A stretch of DNA of 64,000 bases from Candidatus Acetatifactor stercoripullorum (GTDB lineage: Bacteria; Bacillota; Clostridia; Lachnospirales; Lachnospiraceae). The position numbers and the translations under genes were made by a program. Below the pieces are notes generated by a model. It made no database searches, was not told where the DNA came from, and saw only the letters and a list, made by a program, of their open reading frames with translations. The stretch spans positions 19,249-83,248 of the forward strand of contig DXGH01000012.1 in the NCBI GenBank assembly GCA_019114005.1, written 5' to 3'. This document shows, one piece after another, positions 1 through 9,097 of this stretch (within the stretch, counting starts at the first letter, position 1; the number at the start of each line of letters is the position of its first letter).

Positions 1-9
1 GGGTTTGGA

Positions 10-1455
10 ATGAAGAAAATTCTTTTTGCTGCATCGGAGGGAGTTCCTTTCATTAAGACGGGCGGTTTGGCCGACGTAGTTGGTTCCCTGCCAAAATATA
101 TAGATAAGGAGTATTTTGACGTCAGGGTCATTCTTCCCAAATATACCTGTATGAAACAGGAAATGAAGGACAAACTGAGGTACGTCACAAATTTTTATCT
201 GGATTTCAACTGGAAGAGCGTGTATGTAGGAATTTTTGAGGCCCAAGAGGATGGCGTACACTATTACTTTATTGACAATGAAGGCTATTTTGGCGGATTC
301 AAGCCCTATTGTGACGACGTCCGCTTTGAGATCGAAAAATTTGCCTTCTTTTCAAAGGCTGTGCTTTCCGTGCTTCCGGTTATCGGCTTCCAGCCTGATT
401 TAATCCATTGTCACGACTGGCAGACGGGACTGATTCCTGTCTATTTGAAGGAACGCTTCCACGACGGCGACTTTTTCCGTAACATAAAATCAGTAATCAC
501 CATACACAACCTGAAATTCCAGGGAAAATGGGATGTAAAGACAGTGCAGAGCATCACGGGACTGCCTCCTTACTATTTCACCCCTGATAAGCTGGAGGCA
601 TACAAGGATGCGAACCTGTTAAAGGGAGGCATTGTTTTTGCGGATGCGGTGACCACTGTGAGCAATACTTATGCGGAGGAGATCAAGACACCTTTTTATG
701 GAGAGGGGCTGGACGGCCTTCTGCGTGCCAGAAGCAATTCTCTGAGAGGAATTGTAAACGGCATAGATTATGACGCTTTTAATCCGGAGACGGATCCTTA
801 TATTGCAAGACAATACAATGCCGTGAATTTCCGAAAGGAAAAGGTAAAAAACAAGAGAGCGCTTCAGGAGGAGCTTGGCTTAAAGCAGGACGACAAAAAG
901 ATGATGATCGGCCTGGTTTCCCGGCTTACGGATCAGAAGGGGCTTGATTTGATTGCCTATGTGATGGATGAGCTGTGTCAGGACGATATTCAGTTTGTGG
1001 TTTTGGGAACGGGTGAGGAGCGCTATGAAAATATGTTCCGTCACTTTGACTGGAAGTACGGAGACAAGGTATCTGCCAATATTTATTATTCTGATCCATT
1101 GTCTCATAAGATTTATGCTTCTTGTGACGCCTTCCTGATGCCCTCCCTGTTTGAGCCCTGCGGCCTGAGCCAGTTGATGGCTCTTCGGTATGGCACCATT
1201 CCCATTGTGAGAGAAACAGGTGGACTAAAAGATACGGTGGAGCCGTATAATGAATATGAGAACACGGGAACGGGCTTCAGCTTTGTCAACTACAATGCCC
1301 ATGAGATGCTGAACACCATACGCTATGCGGAACGGATTTATTATGACAGAAAGCGCGAATGGAATAAAATTGTGGACCGCGCAATGGCTGTAGATTTTTC
1401 CTGGACGGTGTCTGCGCGTAAGTATCAGGAAATGTACGACTGGCTGATAGGATAA
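10..1455 (+). CDS. glgA: Glycogen synthase (ADP-glucose type, GT5)
   Basis: Transfers glucose from ADP-glucose to the growing alpha-1,4-glucan chain in cytosolic glycogen synthesis. The 481 aa length fits the bacterial GT5 family. The N-terminal ADP-glucose binding motif KTGGLADV is at about residues 17-24. The C-terminal GT-B half carries EPCGLSQLMALRYG and the following ETGGLKDTV, as in GlgA. The window starts only 9 bases upstream, so neither the promoter nor a full ribosome binding site can be judged, and other glg genes may lie just outside. The next gene follows after 18 bases on the same strand. The family assignment is secure. Confidence 0.96.
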   Translation: MKKILFAASEGVPFIKTGGLADVVGSLPKYIDKEYFDVRVILPKYTCMKQEMKDKLRYVTNFYLDFNWKSVYVGIFEAQEDGVHYYFIDNEGYFGGFKPYCDDVRFEIEKFAFFSKAVLSVLPVIGFQPDLIHCHDWQTGLIPVYLKERFHDGDFFRNIKSVITIHNLKFQGKWDVKTVQSITGLPPYYFTPDKLEAYKDANLLKGGIVFADAVTTVSNTYAEEIKTPFYGEGLDGLLRARSNSLRGIVNGIDYDAFNPETDPYIARQYNAVNFRKEKVKNKRALQEELGLKQDDKKMMIGLVSRLTDQKGLDLIAYVMDELCQDDIQFVVLGTGEERYENMFRHFDWKYGDKVSANIYYSDPLSHKIYASCDAFLMPSLFEPCGLSQLMALRYGTIPIVRETGGLKDTVEPYNEYENTGTGFSFVNYNAHEMLNTIRYAERIYYDRKREWNKIVDRAMAVDFSWTVSARKYQEMYDWLIG

Positions 1456-1473
1456 AAGTGAGAAGTGTGAACT

Positions 1474-3135
1474 ATGAGTTACAACGGCGGCAGGAAAAAT
1501 AACTTTGTAATGCAGGCGGGAATTCTGGCCGCTGCAGGAATCATAAGCAGGATTATAGGGCTCCTTTACAGGAGCCCTTTGACGGAGGTCATCGGGGAGC
1601 TGGGGCTGGGATATTATCAGGCGGCATATGGATTTTACACCATTATTCTGCTGATTTCCTCCTACAGCATTCCCTCGGCTATCTCAAAGGTAATCGCCCA
1701 GAAGCTTGCGCTTCGGGAGTACCGCAATGCGCACAGGATTTTTCTGTGCTCTATGGCATATGTATTGGTGGTTGGCGCCGCAGCCAGCCTGTTTTTGTTT
1801 TTTGGGGCCGGTATCTTTGTAGAAGAAGCGGCTATCCCTGTGCTGCGCACCTTTGCTCCCACTATTTTTGTTTATGGTATCCTGGGCGTGCTGCGGGGAT
1901 ATTTTCAGGCACATAAGAGCATGGCCCAGACCTCGGTGTCCCAGATTTTGGAACAGATAGCCAACGCGGTGGTGAGTATAGGCGCGGCCTATCTTCTGAT
2001 TAACGGTTTTATGGGGACGATGGAGGTTCCTGCAGATACGGAGGGACAGGTAAGGAGGGCCACCTATGGCGCTGTTGGCAGCGCTATGGGCACGGGAATG
2101 GGAGTGCTTGCAGCTCTTTTGTTTATGGCGGCCATTTATGGGCTGAACCGAAAAATCATAAAGCGCAGAATCAGGAACGACAGGCACAGACACGTAGATT
2201 CCTACGGAGCGATTTTAAAGACCATAACGGCTGTGGTAACGCCCTTTATTTTAAGCACTGCCGTGTACAATCTCAGCGGGACGGTGAATAACGCAGTGTA
2301 CACGAAAATCCTTCCTGCAATGAAGGAGCTGGACACAGTGGTGCTATACTCCAACTGGGGTATTTTTTCCGGGCAGGCCATGACCATTTCCAATATTCCC
2401 ATTGCCTTTGCCTCCGCTATGGCTGCGGCCATGATCCCTTCGGTGGCACAGCTGATGGCGGCGAAGGATATCCAGGGAGCCAGGCATAAAATCGGCGTGG
2501 CGGTGAAATCTACCATGTTGATTTCCATTCCGTCGGCGGTAGGGCTTTTTGTGCTTGCAAAGCCGGTGACCTATCTTTTGTTTCCAAGGTCCGAGGAGGT
2601 TGTAAATCTGGCGGCAAGACTGCTGATGACGCTGTCGCTGTCGGTTGTGTTTTATGCGCTTTCTACGTTAAACAGCTCCATTCTTCAGGGATTGGGAAGA
2701 GTGAATGCTCCCATTGTCAATGCCTCTATTGCACTGGTGCTGCAGACGGCAGCGGCCATCGCTCTGCTCTTTTACACAGATTTGGATTTGTACAGCATGG
2801 CCATCGCCAATACGGTCTATTCCGGAGCCATGTGTATCTTAAACCAGATTTCCGTGCGGAGAGCAGTGGGCTACAGACAGGAGCTGCTAAAAACCTTTGT
2901 GATCCCCTTGATTGCCTCCCTGTTTATGGGGGGGACAGCCTGGGGCGTCTATGAGGGGCTGCTTGCGCTCACCGGCTCCATGCGGATTTCCGTGATTCCG
3001 GCTATTGGCATAGGGGCGTGTGTCTATTTTGTTCTTTTGATCGTGCTTCGGGGGGTTACGCAGAAGGAGCTTTTGGGCTTTCCCAAGGGATATCTTTTGG
3101 TGAAGGCGGCAAAGAAATGCCGCCTGTTAAAGTAA
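1474..3135 (+). CDS. SpoVB/MurJ-like polysaccharide flippase (MOP superfamily)
   Basis: Integral membrane protein of 553 aa with about 14 hydrophobic segments from residue 15 to 540. It belongs to the MOP exporter superfamily, which flips lipid-linked saccharides across the cytoplasmic membrane. The N-terminal pattern GIISRIIGLLYRSPLTEVIGE resembles SpoVB and its paralogues, which act in spore cortex or peptidoglycan precursor export. The substrate is inferred, and several paralogues per genome are usual in Clostridia, so no gene symbol is given. It follows glgA by 18 bases and converges on rqcH with only 4 bases between the stop codons; no terminator hairpin is visible there. Confidence 0.85.
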   Translation: MSYNGGRKNNFVMQAGILAAAGIISRIIGLLYRSPLTEVIGELGLGYYQAAYGFYTIILLISSYSIPSAISKVIAQKLALREYRNAHRIFLCSMAYVLVVGAAASLFLFFGAGIFVEEAAIPVLRTFAPTIFVYGILGVLRGYFQAHKSMAQTSVSQILEQIANAVVSIGAAYLLINGFMGTMEVPADTEGQVRRATYGAVGSAMGTGMGVLAALLFMAAIYGLNRKIIKRRIRNDRHRHVDSYGAILKTITAVVTPFILSTAVYNLSGTVNNAVYTKILPAMKELDTVVLYSNWGIFSGQAMTISNIPIAFASAMAAAMIPSVAQLMAAKDIQGARHKIGVAVKSTMLISIPSAVGLFVLAKPVTYLLFPRSEEVVNLAARLLMTLSLSVVFYALSTLNSSILQGLGRVNAPIVNASIALVLQTAAAIALLFYTDLDLYSMAIANTVYSGAMCILNQISVRRAVGYRQELLKTFVIPLIASLFMGGTAWGVYEGLLALTGSMRISVIPAIGIGACVYFVLLIVLRGVTQKELLGFPKGYLLVKAAKKCRLLK

Positions 3136-3139
3136 AAGA

Positions 3140-4888
3140 TCAGTCGTTTACCAAAGTCAGCGCTGAAATGTCGCATTCTGCCATAAGAGAATAATTGGTA
3201 TAGTACACTACAAAGCCAGGCTTGGCTCCAGCCGGCTTTTTAATCTGCTTTTTTTGAACATAGTCAATTTCCACCTTGTCCTGTCCCCGTCCCTTGGAAT
3301 AGTAGGCGGCCAGACTCCCAGCCTCCTCGAAGGTACGGTCAGGAAGCTCTTTTTCGCCCTCGGTCTTTACGATCACATGGGAGCCGGGAATTCCCTTTGC
3401 GTGAAACCACCAGTCGTTTCCAGAGGCAAACTGAAAGGTAAGCTGATCGTTCTGAAGATTATTTTTCCCCACATAAATATGAAAGCCGTCGCTGCTGATG
3501 TAGTGTAAGGGCCTGCTTGTGAGCTTTGCCTTTTTGGCGTTTCCTTTTTTGCGGATATAGCCGCTTTGGGCCAGCTCCTCTCTGATCTGGGCCAGATCAG
3601 CCTCGGAAAGGGCGATGTCGAGAGCCGTGCTGATGGATTCCAGATGGTCGATCTGGGATTTGACCTCCCTTGTCAGCTCCGACAAAGCCTCATAGGTTCG
3701 CTTGAGCTTTCCATATTTTTCAAAATACTTTTTTGCATTTTCCGTGGCGGTGAGATTGGGGTCCAGGGGGATGGTAACTTTTTCGTTGGTATAGTAATTG
3801 ACGGCCTCCAAAGATTTCGCCCCCGGTTTTGCGTCATAGCCGTAGGTATTTAAAAGCTCGCCCCAGATGCGGTAGGTATCTCTCTTTTGGGTATCCTGCA
3901 TCTGCTTCAGCTGCAGGTCGTATTTTTTTATATTGCGTTCCAGCGCAGTCTGCACAATACGGCGGAGGTCTGCGGATTTCTGACGGATGCGTGTCAGCGT
4001 GTTTTTTTCCGCGTAATAGCTTTCCAGCAGAGCCGACATGGAAGGATACGCCACAGTTTTGTCAGGCCCATGGGTGTACATGGAAAGGGGCAGGGCACCA
4101 AACTCTACCGGCTGAGAGCCGGTGTAAGCGATATTGGGCCCAAAGTCCTCCTCCCGGACAACGCGCACCATGTTTTCAAAGCGTTCAAAAAGCCGATGGT
4201 ATGCGGCCTCGTCCAAGGCGGCGGTGGGAAGCTCGCCGTCAATATCAGCCTCATAGCAAAGCTCCTGGGCGAGAATGGGGGAGATTCCGGTAAAGCTGCC
4301 GTAAAGGGCCTTGAACACAGGCTGGGGCTTTGCAGAAACAGCCTTCCAAAAGGTGTCATAATCTGTGGAAAGGGCGTCCAGCTTATCCTGGGTGTGGGCC
4401 ACAAAATAGGGCTTTCCGGGAAGCACCTCCCGCACACTGCTGACAGCGGCGGAAATATGCTTGATGCTGTCAATGATCCTGCCGTCCTCATCGCAGAAAA
4501 TGATATTGCTGTGCTTGCCCATAATCTCCACGATAAGGGTCTTTTTCCGCAGGTCTCCAAGCTCGTCCAAGTGCTCCACCGAAATCTGCACAATGCGCTC
4601 CAGTCCAGGCTGGGAGATGTGGGTAATGCGTCCGTTCTGCAGATGCTTGCGCAGAAGCATGCAGAAATTAGGGGCGGTCATGGGACTTTGCTTGTTGCTC
4701 TGGGTCAGATAAATCAAGGGCAGGGAAGCGTCGGCAGAAATGAAAAGCCGTTTCTGCCCGTTTCCTGTCTTTATGGTAAGGAGAAGCTCGTCGGCCTCCG
4801 GCTGGGCAATCTTATACAGCCGTCCGCCCAAAAGCTCCCGTTTCATTTCAGAAACTACGTTTGCAATAGTGATTCCGTCAAATGCCAT
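3140..4888 (-). CDS. rqcH: Rqc2/RqcH ribosome quality control protein (NFACT family, FbpA-like)
   Basis: Homologue of bacterial RqcH (formerly fibronectin-binding protein A), which binds obstructed 50S subunits and recruits tRNA-Ala to add C-terminal alanine tails. The 582 aa protein shows the family order: NFACT-N domain (starting MAFDGITIANVVSEMKRELL), a central coiled-coil region at about residues 290-440, and the NFACT-R domain with DWWFHAKGIPGSHVI near residue 490. It is transcribed divergently from yicC. A TATACT-like -10 lies upstream on the minus strand, but no good -35 was found. Confidence 0.93.
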   Translation of the reverse strand: MAFDGITIANVVSEMKRELLGGRLYKIAQPEADELLLTIKTGNGQKRLFISADASLPLIYLTQSNKQSPMTAPNFCMLLRKHLQNGRITHISQPGLERIVQISVEHLDELGDLRKKTLIVEIMGKHSNIIFCDEDGRIIDSIKHISAAVSSVREVLPGKPYFVAHTQDKLDALSTDYDTFWKAVSAKPQPVFKALYGSFTGISPILAQELCYEADIDGELPTAALDEAAYHRLFERFENMVRVVREEDFGPNIAYTGSQPVEFGALPLSMYTHGPDKTVAYPSMSALLESYYAEKNTLTRIRQKSADLRRIVQTALERNIKKYDLQLKQMQDTQKRDTYRIWGELLNTYGYDAKPGAKSLEAVNYYTNEKVTIPLDPNLTATENAKKYFEKYGKLKRTYEALSELTREVKSQIDHLESISTALDIALSEADLAQIREELAQSGYIRKKGNAKKAKLTSRPLHYISSDGFHIYVGKNNLQNDQLTFQFASGNDWWFHAKGIPGSHVIVKTEGEKELPDRTFEEAGSLAAYYSKGRGQDKVEIDYVQKKQIKKPAGAKPGFVVYYTNYSLMAECDISALTLVND

Positions 4889-4993
4889 GAAAGATTTCCT
4901 TTCTTATATGATATGGAATTCCCAAAGGCTCTTGGGCCTTTAAAACATTCTATAGTATAGCAGAAAATACACGGAAAAGAAAGCCCCTTACCC

Positions 4994-5022
4994 TTGACAC
5001 TCAGAGTAACTTAATTTACAAT
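4994..5022 (+). promoter_or_regulatory. Sigma-A-type promoter of the yicC-remA-gmk-rpoZ operon
   Basis: TTGACA (4994-4999), a 17-base spacer and TACAAT (5017-5022). It lies about 50 bases before the yicC start and is the only good promoter seen before this operon. Confidence 0.75.
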
Positions 5023-5071
5023 AAAGTGAAGTGTGCGGCAGTACAATGCCGCTGCCCGGATTGGAGCGCTT

Positions 5072-5950
5072 ATGATAAAAAGCATGACCGGCTTTGGCAG
5101 GTTTGAGACTGCAGGCAGGGACAGAAAGTTTACGGTGGAAATGAAATCCGTAAATCACCGTTATCTGGACGTAACCATCAAGATGCCGAAGAAGCTTAAT
5201 TTTTTTGAAGCCGCTATTCGCAGCGAGCTGAAAAAATATATTTCCAGAGGAAAGGTAGATTTGTTCATCAGCTATGAGGACTTTTCGGGGAGCAGCGCAA
5301 CCGTTTGCTATCACAGGGAGGTGGCTGAGGAATATTTAAGGTATCTGCGGCAGATGGCGCAGGACTTCGGGCTGGACGACGACATCAGAGTATCCATTTT
5401 GTCAAAATATCCCGAGGTTTTTACCATGGAGGAGCAGACCGAGGACGAGGAGGAGCTTTGGAAGGAACTGCAAAGGGCCATTGACGGCGCTGCCCAGATG
5501 TTTGTAAACGCCCGTGTGGAGGAAGGCGAGCGCCTGCGTCAGGATTTGCTTAAAAAGCTGGACGCTATGCAGGAGCTGGTGGATTTTGTTTCCAGGCGTT
5601 CTCCGCAGATCATAAGACAGTACCGGGAAAAGCTGGAGGAAAAGGTAAGGGAGCTTCTGGAGGACGTGTCTGTGGACGAGGACAGACTGCTCACGGAGGT
5701 GACTATTTTTGCGGACAAGGTGTGTGTGGACGAGGAGGTAGTGCGCCTGCGCAGCCACATTGAGACTACCAGAAACACTCTGCTGGAGGGCGGAAGCATT
5801 GGCCGGAAGCTGGATTTTATTGCACAGGAGATGAATAGAGAGGCCAATACCATACTCTCAAAGGCCAACGATCTGGAGATTTCAAACTGCGCCATTGAGC
5901 TTAAGACAGAGATTGAAAAAATCCGGGAACAGATTCAGAATATAGAATAG
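5072..5950 (+). CDS. yicC: YicC family protein (endoribonuclease YicC-like)
   Basis: A 292 aa cytosolic protein of the YicC/YloC family. Members have been reported as endoribonucleases that influence RNA stability; the substrate here is unknown. The N-terminus MIKSMTGFGRFE and the C-terminus (KTEIEKIREQIQNIE) are family hallmarks. The ORF track begins 39 bases earlier, but ATG 5072 is preferred because GGAG lies 5 bases upstream and the family begins at this point. It is the first gene of a tight operon with remA, gmk and rpoZ, an order conserved in many Firmicutes. Confidence 0.93.
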   Translation: MIKSMTGFGRFETAGRDRKFTVEMKSVNHRYLDVTIKMPKKLNFFEAAIRSELKKYISRGKVDLFISYEDFSGSSATVCYHREVAEEYLRYLRQMAQDFGLDDDIRVSILSKYPEVFTMEEQTEDEEELWKELQRAIDGAAQMFVNARVEEGERLRQDLLKKLDAMQELVDFVSRRSPQIIRQYREKLEEKVRELLEDVSVDEDRLLTEVTIFADKVCVDEEVVRLRSHIETTRNTLLEGGSIGRKLDFIAQEMNREANTILSKANDLEISNCAIELKTEIEKIREQIQNIE

Positions 5951-5957
5951 AGGGGCT

Positions 5958-6218
5958 ATGAACAGGCTAATTCATATCGGCTTTGGAAATATTGTAAATA
6001 CGGAAAAAATCATTGCCATTGTAAGTCCTGATTCTGCGCCCATTAAGCGTCTGGTGCAGAAGGCCAGGGAGCTTGGAACGGCTGTGGACGCCACCCAGGG
6101 ACGAAAGACAAAATCCGTACTGATTATGGAGGGCGGACAGCTTGTGCTTTCGGCGCTTTTGCCGGAAACCATTGCGGGCCGGGCCCAGTCTGGAGAGGAC
6201 GAAGGGGAAGAAACATGA
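5958..6218 (+). CDS. remA: RemA-family DNA-binding regulator (DUF370)
   Basis: Small 86 aa DNA-binding protein of the RemA family, known in Bacillus subtilis as an activator of extracellular matrix and osmoprotection genes. Starts MNRLIHIGFGNIVNTEKIIAI, the family signature, and keeps GRKTKSVLIMEGGQL. It lies 7 bases after yicC and overlaps the gmk start by four bases (ATGA), so coupled translation is likely. What it controls in this organism cannot be read from the window. Confidence 0.93.
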   Translation: MNRLIHIGFGNIVNTEKIIAIVSPDSAPIKRLVQKARELGTAVDATQGRKTKSVLIMEGGQLVLSALLPETIAGRAQSGEDEGEET

Positions 6219-6850
6219 CGGAAAAAGGGATTTTAATTGTAATTTCAGGATTTTCAGGGGCGGGCAAAGGCACCATTGTAAAAAGGCTTCTGCAGACTTA
6301 TGACAATTATGCCCTTTCTGTTTCCATGACCACAAGACCGCCCAGAGATGGAGAGCGGGAGGGTGTGGAATACTTTTTTACAGACAGGGAGCATTTTGAG
6401 GCAGAAATTGAACGTTCAGGTCTGATAGAATATGCCATGTACTGCGGCAATTATTACGGAACGCCCAGAGCCTATGTAGAGGAACAGCTGAGGGCTGGAA
6501 AGGATGTAATCCTGGAGATTGAGATTCAGGGAGCCCTCAAGATAAAGGAGCAGTTTCCGGAGAGCCTTCTGGTCTTTGTGACGCCGCCAAACGCAAAGGA
6601 ATTGGAGCGGCGTCTGGTGGGGAGAGGCACGGAAAGCCAGGAGGTCATTCAAAAAAGGCTGGCAAGGGCCAGCGAGGAGTCGGAGGGCATGGAGTCCTAT
6701 GACTATATCGTGGTAAACGACGATCTGGAAAAATGTGTGGAGGAGTTAAACTGTCTGGTGGATGCGGCCCGCAGGGCGCCTGTCCGCAGACGGGGATTTA
6801 TAAAAGAAATCAGAGACGAACTGAAAGGGTTCGCGAAAGGAGCAGAATAA
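6215..6850 (+). CDS. gmk: Guanylate kinase
   Basis: Phosphorylates GMP to GDP with ATP. 211 aa, normal for the family. The P-loop GFSGAGKGT lies at residues 13-21, followed by SVSMTTRPPRDGEREGVEYFF in the GMP-binding region. It overlaps remA by four bases at its start and rpoZ by one base at its stop (TAATG), so the operon is translationally compact. Confidence 0.97.
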   Translation: MTEKGILIVISGFSGAGKGTIVKRLLQTYDNYALSVSMTTRPPRDGEREGVEYFFTDREHFEAEIERSGLIEYAMYCGNYYGTPRAYVEEQLRAGKDVILEIEIQGALKIKEQFPESLLVFVTPPNAKELERRLVGRGTESQEVIQKRLARASEESEGMESYDYIVVNDDLEKCVEELNCLVDAARRAPVRRRGFIKEIRDELKGFAKGAE

Positions 6851-7092
6851 TGTTACATCCATCTTATTCCGATTTAATGAAGGTAGTAAACAGCGACGTG
6901 GAGCCCGGAGAGGCGCCCGTGGTAAACAGCCGTTATTCCATAGTGATGGCTACCTCAAAGAGGGCAAGACAGATTATTGCCGGAGAGGAGCCCCTGGTGG
7001 ACGGCAAGGATAAGAAGCCCCTTTCCATAGCGGTGGAGGAGCTCAATCAGGGAAAAATCAAAATTTTAGGCGACGAAGAAACACAAGAGTAG
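6850..7092 (+). CDS. rpoZ: RNA polymerase omega subunit
   Basis: Omega subunit, which promotes assembly of RNA polymerase. The ORF track gives a 119 aa frame from 6733, but the real start is ATG 6850: the preceding codons are gmk in another frame, GAAAGGAG lies just upstream, and the product then begins MLHPSYSDLMKVVN. That gives 80 aa, normal for omega. SRYSIVMATSKRARQI is the typical core helix region. Last gene of the operon before a hairpin at 7099-7131. Confidence 0.95.
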   Translation: MLHPSYSDLMKVVNSDVEPGEAPVVNSRYSIVMATSKRARQIIAGEEPLVDGKDKKPLSIAVEELNQGKIKILGDEETQE

Positions 7093-7098
7093 CTTTTT

Positions 7099-7135
7099 AG
7101 GGCTGTCGGGGGAAGTATGAGCGGCGGCCCTTTCT
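7099..7135 (+). terminator. Weak hairpin between rpoZ and rimO
   Basis: AGGGCTGTCG (7099-7108) pairs with CGGCGGCCCT (7122-7131), including G-U pairs, and is followed by TTTCTG. The T tract is poor, so this may only partly terminate; no separate rimO promoter was identified. Confidence 0.4.
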
Positions 7136-7157
7136 GCTGTCTATGGAGAAAAGTTTT

Positions 7158-8486
7158 ATGAAAATATTGTTTGTGTCATTGGGCTGCGACAAAAACCTGG
7201 TGGATTCGGAGAGGATGCTGGGGATGCTGGCAGAGAAGGGCTTTACCTTCACGGACGATGAAAACCAGGCGGATATCGTAGTGGTGAATACCTGCTGTTT
7301 CATTGGCGACGCCAAAGAGGAAAGCATAAATACACTGCTTCAGATGAGCCAGCTGAAGGAGGAAGGGCGCATTCAGGTGCTGATTGCCGCCGGATGCCTG
7401 GCACAGCGCTACCGGGAGGAAATCCAGAAGGAAATTCCCCAGGTGGACGCCGTGATAGGCACCATGGCTATTGCCGATATCGCAGATGCGGTGGAGAAAG
7501 CCCTTGGGGGAAAAGCCCGCAATTACTATGAGGATATTAATGCAAAGCCGGTGGCGGGAGGAAAGCGTGTGGTGACGACCGGCGGGCATTTTGCTTATTT
7601 GAAAATTGCGGAGGGCTGTGACAAGCACTGCACTTACTGTATTATTCCAAAGGTGCGGGGAAGCTATCGCAGCATTCCCATGGAGAGCCTGCTTAAGGAG
7701 GCAGAGCAGCTTGCCGAAGAGGGCGTAAAGGAGTTAATTTTAGTAGCCCAGGAAACCACCCTGTACGGTGTAGATTTATATGGAAAAAAGACACTGCCCA
7801 CACTGCTGGAGCGTCTGGCTGAGATCGACGGCATTTCCTGGATCAGACTGCTTTACTGCTATCCGGAGGAGATTACGGATGAGCTGGTGCAGGTCATTGC
7901 CACCCAGCCCAAGGTCTGCCATTATCTGGACATTCCCATTCAGCACGCCTCGGATTCCATTCTGCGGCGGATGGGAAGAAAAACAAGTAAAAAAGAGCTG
8001 GAAGGGCAGATCAAAAAGCTCCGGGAAAAAATTCCTGATATTTGTCTGAGAACCACGCTGATCAGCGGCTTCCCCGGGGAAACCCAGGAGGATTTTGAGG
8101 AGCTGTACCGGTTTGTGAACGAGATGGAATTTGACAGACTGGGAGTCTTTGCCTATTCCCAGGAGGAGGATACGCCTGCGGCGGTGATGCCCGATCAGGT
8201 CGAGGAGTCCGTGAAGGAAGCAAGAAGAGATGAATTGATGGAGCTTCAGCAGGAGATTGCCTTTGAGAAGGCCGAGGCCATGGTGGGACGGATACTGACT
8301 GTGATGATCGAGGGAAAGGTGGCGGACGAGGACGTATATGTGGGCAGAACCTACAAGGACGCCCCGGGCGTGGATGGATATCTGTTTGTAAACACCTCCG
8401 CCAGTCTGATGACCGGAGATTTTGTCAAGGTACAGGTGACAGGGTCCAACGAATATGATTTGATTGGAGAAATATATCATGCGTAA
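7158..8486 (+). CDS. rimO: Ribosomal protein S12 methylthiotransferase RimO
   Basis: Radical-SAM enzyme that methylthiolates an aspartate of ribosomal protein S12. Domain order: N-terminal UPF0004 domain (MKILFVSLGCDKNLVDSERM), radical SAM core with the CxxxCxxC motif CDKHCTYC, then a C-terminal TRAM domain. The LGCDKN motif and the 442 aa length favour RimO over MiaB. ATG 7158 is chosen over the upstream ATG 7143 because GGAG at 7145-7148 overlaps the upstream codon and is correctly placed for 7158. The stop overlaps the pgsA start. Confidence 0.94.
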   Translation: MKILFVSLGCDKNLVDSERMLGMLAEKGFTFTDDENQADIVVVNTCCFIGDAKEESINTLLQMSQLKEEGRIQVLIAAGCLAQRYREEIQKEIPQVDAVIGTMAIADIADAVEKALGGKARNYYEDINAKPVAGGKRVVTTGGHFAYLKIAEGCDKHCTYCIIPKVRGSYRSIPMESLLKEAEQLAEEGVKELILVAQETTLYGVDLYGKKTLPTLLERLAEIDGISWIRLLYCYPEEITDELVQVIATQPKVCHYLDIPIQHASDSILRRMGRKTSKKELEGQIKKLREKIPDICLRTTLISGFPGETQEDFEELYRFVNEMEFDRLGVFAYSQEEDTPAAVMPDQVEESVKEARRDELMELQQEIAFEKAEAMVGRILTVMIEGKVADEDVYVGRTYKDAPGVDGYLFVNTSASLMTGDFVKVQVTGSNEYDLIGEIYHA

Positions 8487-9042
8487 AATGAATTTACCAA
8501 ACAAGCTGACTATTTTTAGAATGATACTGATCGTTCCCTTTGTGGTTCTTTTGCTGGGAGGATATGCGGGATGGTTCGGTGAAAGCACTTTCATAACGGA
8601 CTTGATCTCCCTGGCCGTCTTTATCATTGCAAGCCTGACGGACTTGATTGACGGAAAGATTGCCAGGAAATATAATCTTGTGACCAATTTCGGGAAATTT
8701 ATGGACCCCCTGGCGGATAAGCTGCTTGTGTGCGCGGCTTTGATTGCTTTGGTGGAGATGGGGAGAATCCCTGCCTGGGTGGTAATCGTTATTATCAGCA
8801 GAGAATTCATTATCAGCGGCTTTCGGCTCATTGCTTCCGATAACCATGTGGTGATTGCCGCCAGCTACTGGGGGAAATTCAAAACCACCTTCCAGATGCT
8901 CATGGTGTGTCTGATGATTGCCAATCTTCCGGCACTTTCGCTGCTCACACAGATCGTTATGTGGATTGCCCTGGCGCTTACTGTGATTTCCTTGATTGAT
9001 TACCTGATTAAGAATAAAGAGGTGATGAAGGATACAAAATAG
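8479..9042 (+). CDS. pgsA: CDP-diacylglycerol--glycerol-3-phosphate 3-phosphatidyltransferase
   Basis: Membrane enzyme that makes phosphatidylglycerol phosphate. The CDP-alcohol phosphotransferase signature is complete: DLIDGKIARKYNLVTNFGKF followed by MDPLADK. The start is taken as ATG 8479, overlapping the rimO stop by 8 bases, because GGAGA lies 8 bases before it; the ORF-track start at TTG 8464 is less likely. 187 aa with about five membrane segments. Usually placed next to rimO and cinA in Firmicutes, as here. Confidence 0.93.
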   Translation: MRKMNLPNKLTIFRMILIVPFVVLLLGGYAGWFGESTFITDLISLAVFIIASLTDLIDGKIARKYNLVTNFGKFMDPLADKLLVCAALIALVEMGRIPAWVVIVIISREFIISGFRLIASDNHVVIAASYWGKFKTTFQMLMVCLMIANLPALSLLTQIVMWIALALTVISLIDYLIKNKEVMKDTK

Positions 9043-9097
9043 AGGGCAGAAAATAGAAGCAGGCGGAAGCTGTAAAAAGCGGAAAGGGAGATGTGAC

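Noticed and set aside
3887-4960. 357 aa plus-strand ORF opposite rqcH
   Set aside because: Shadow of rqcH: composition is unlike a real protein and RqcH on the other strand is unmistakable.
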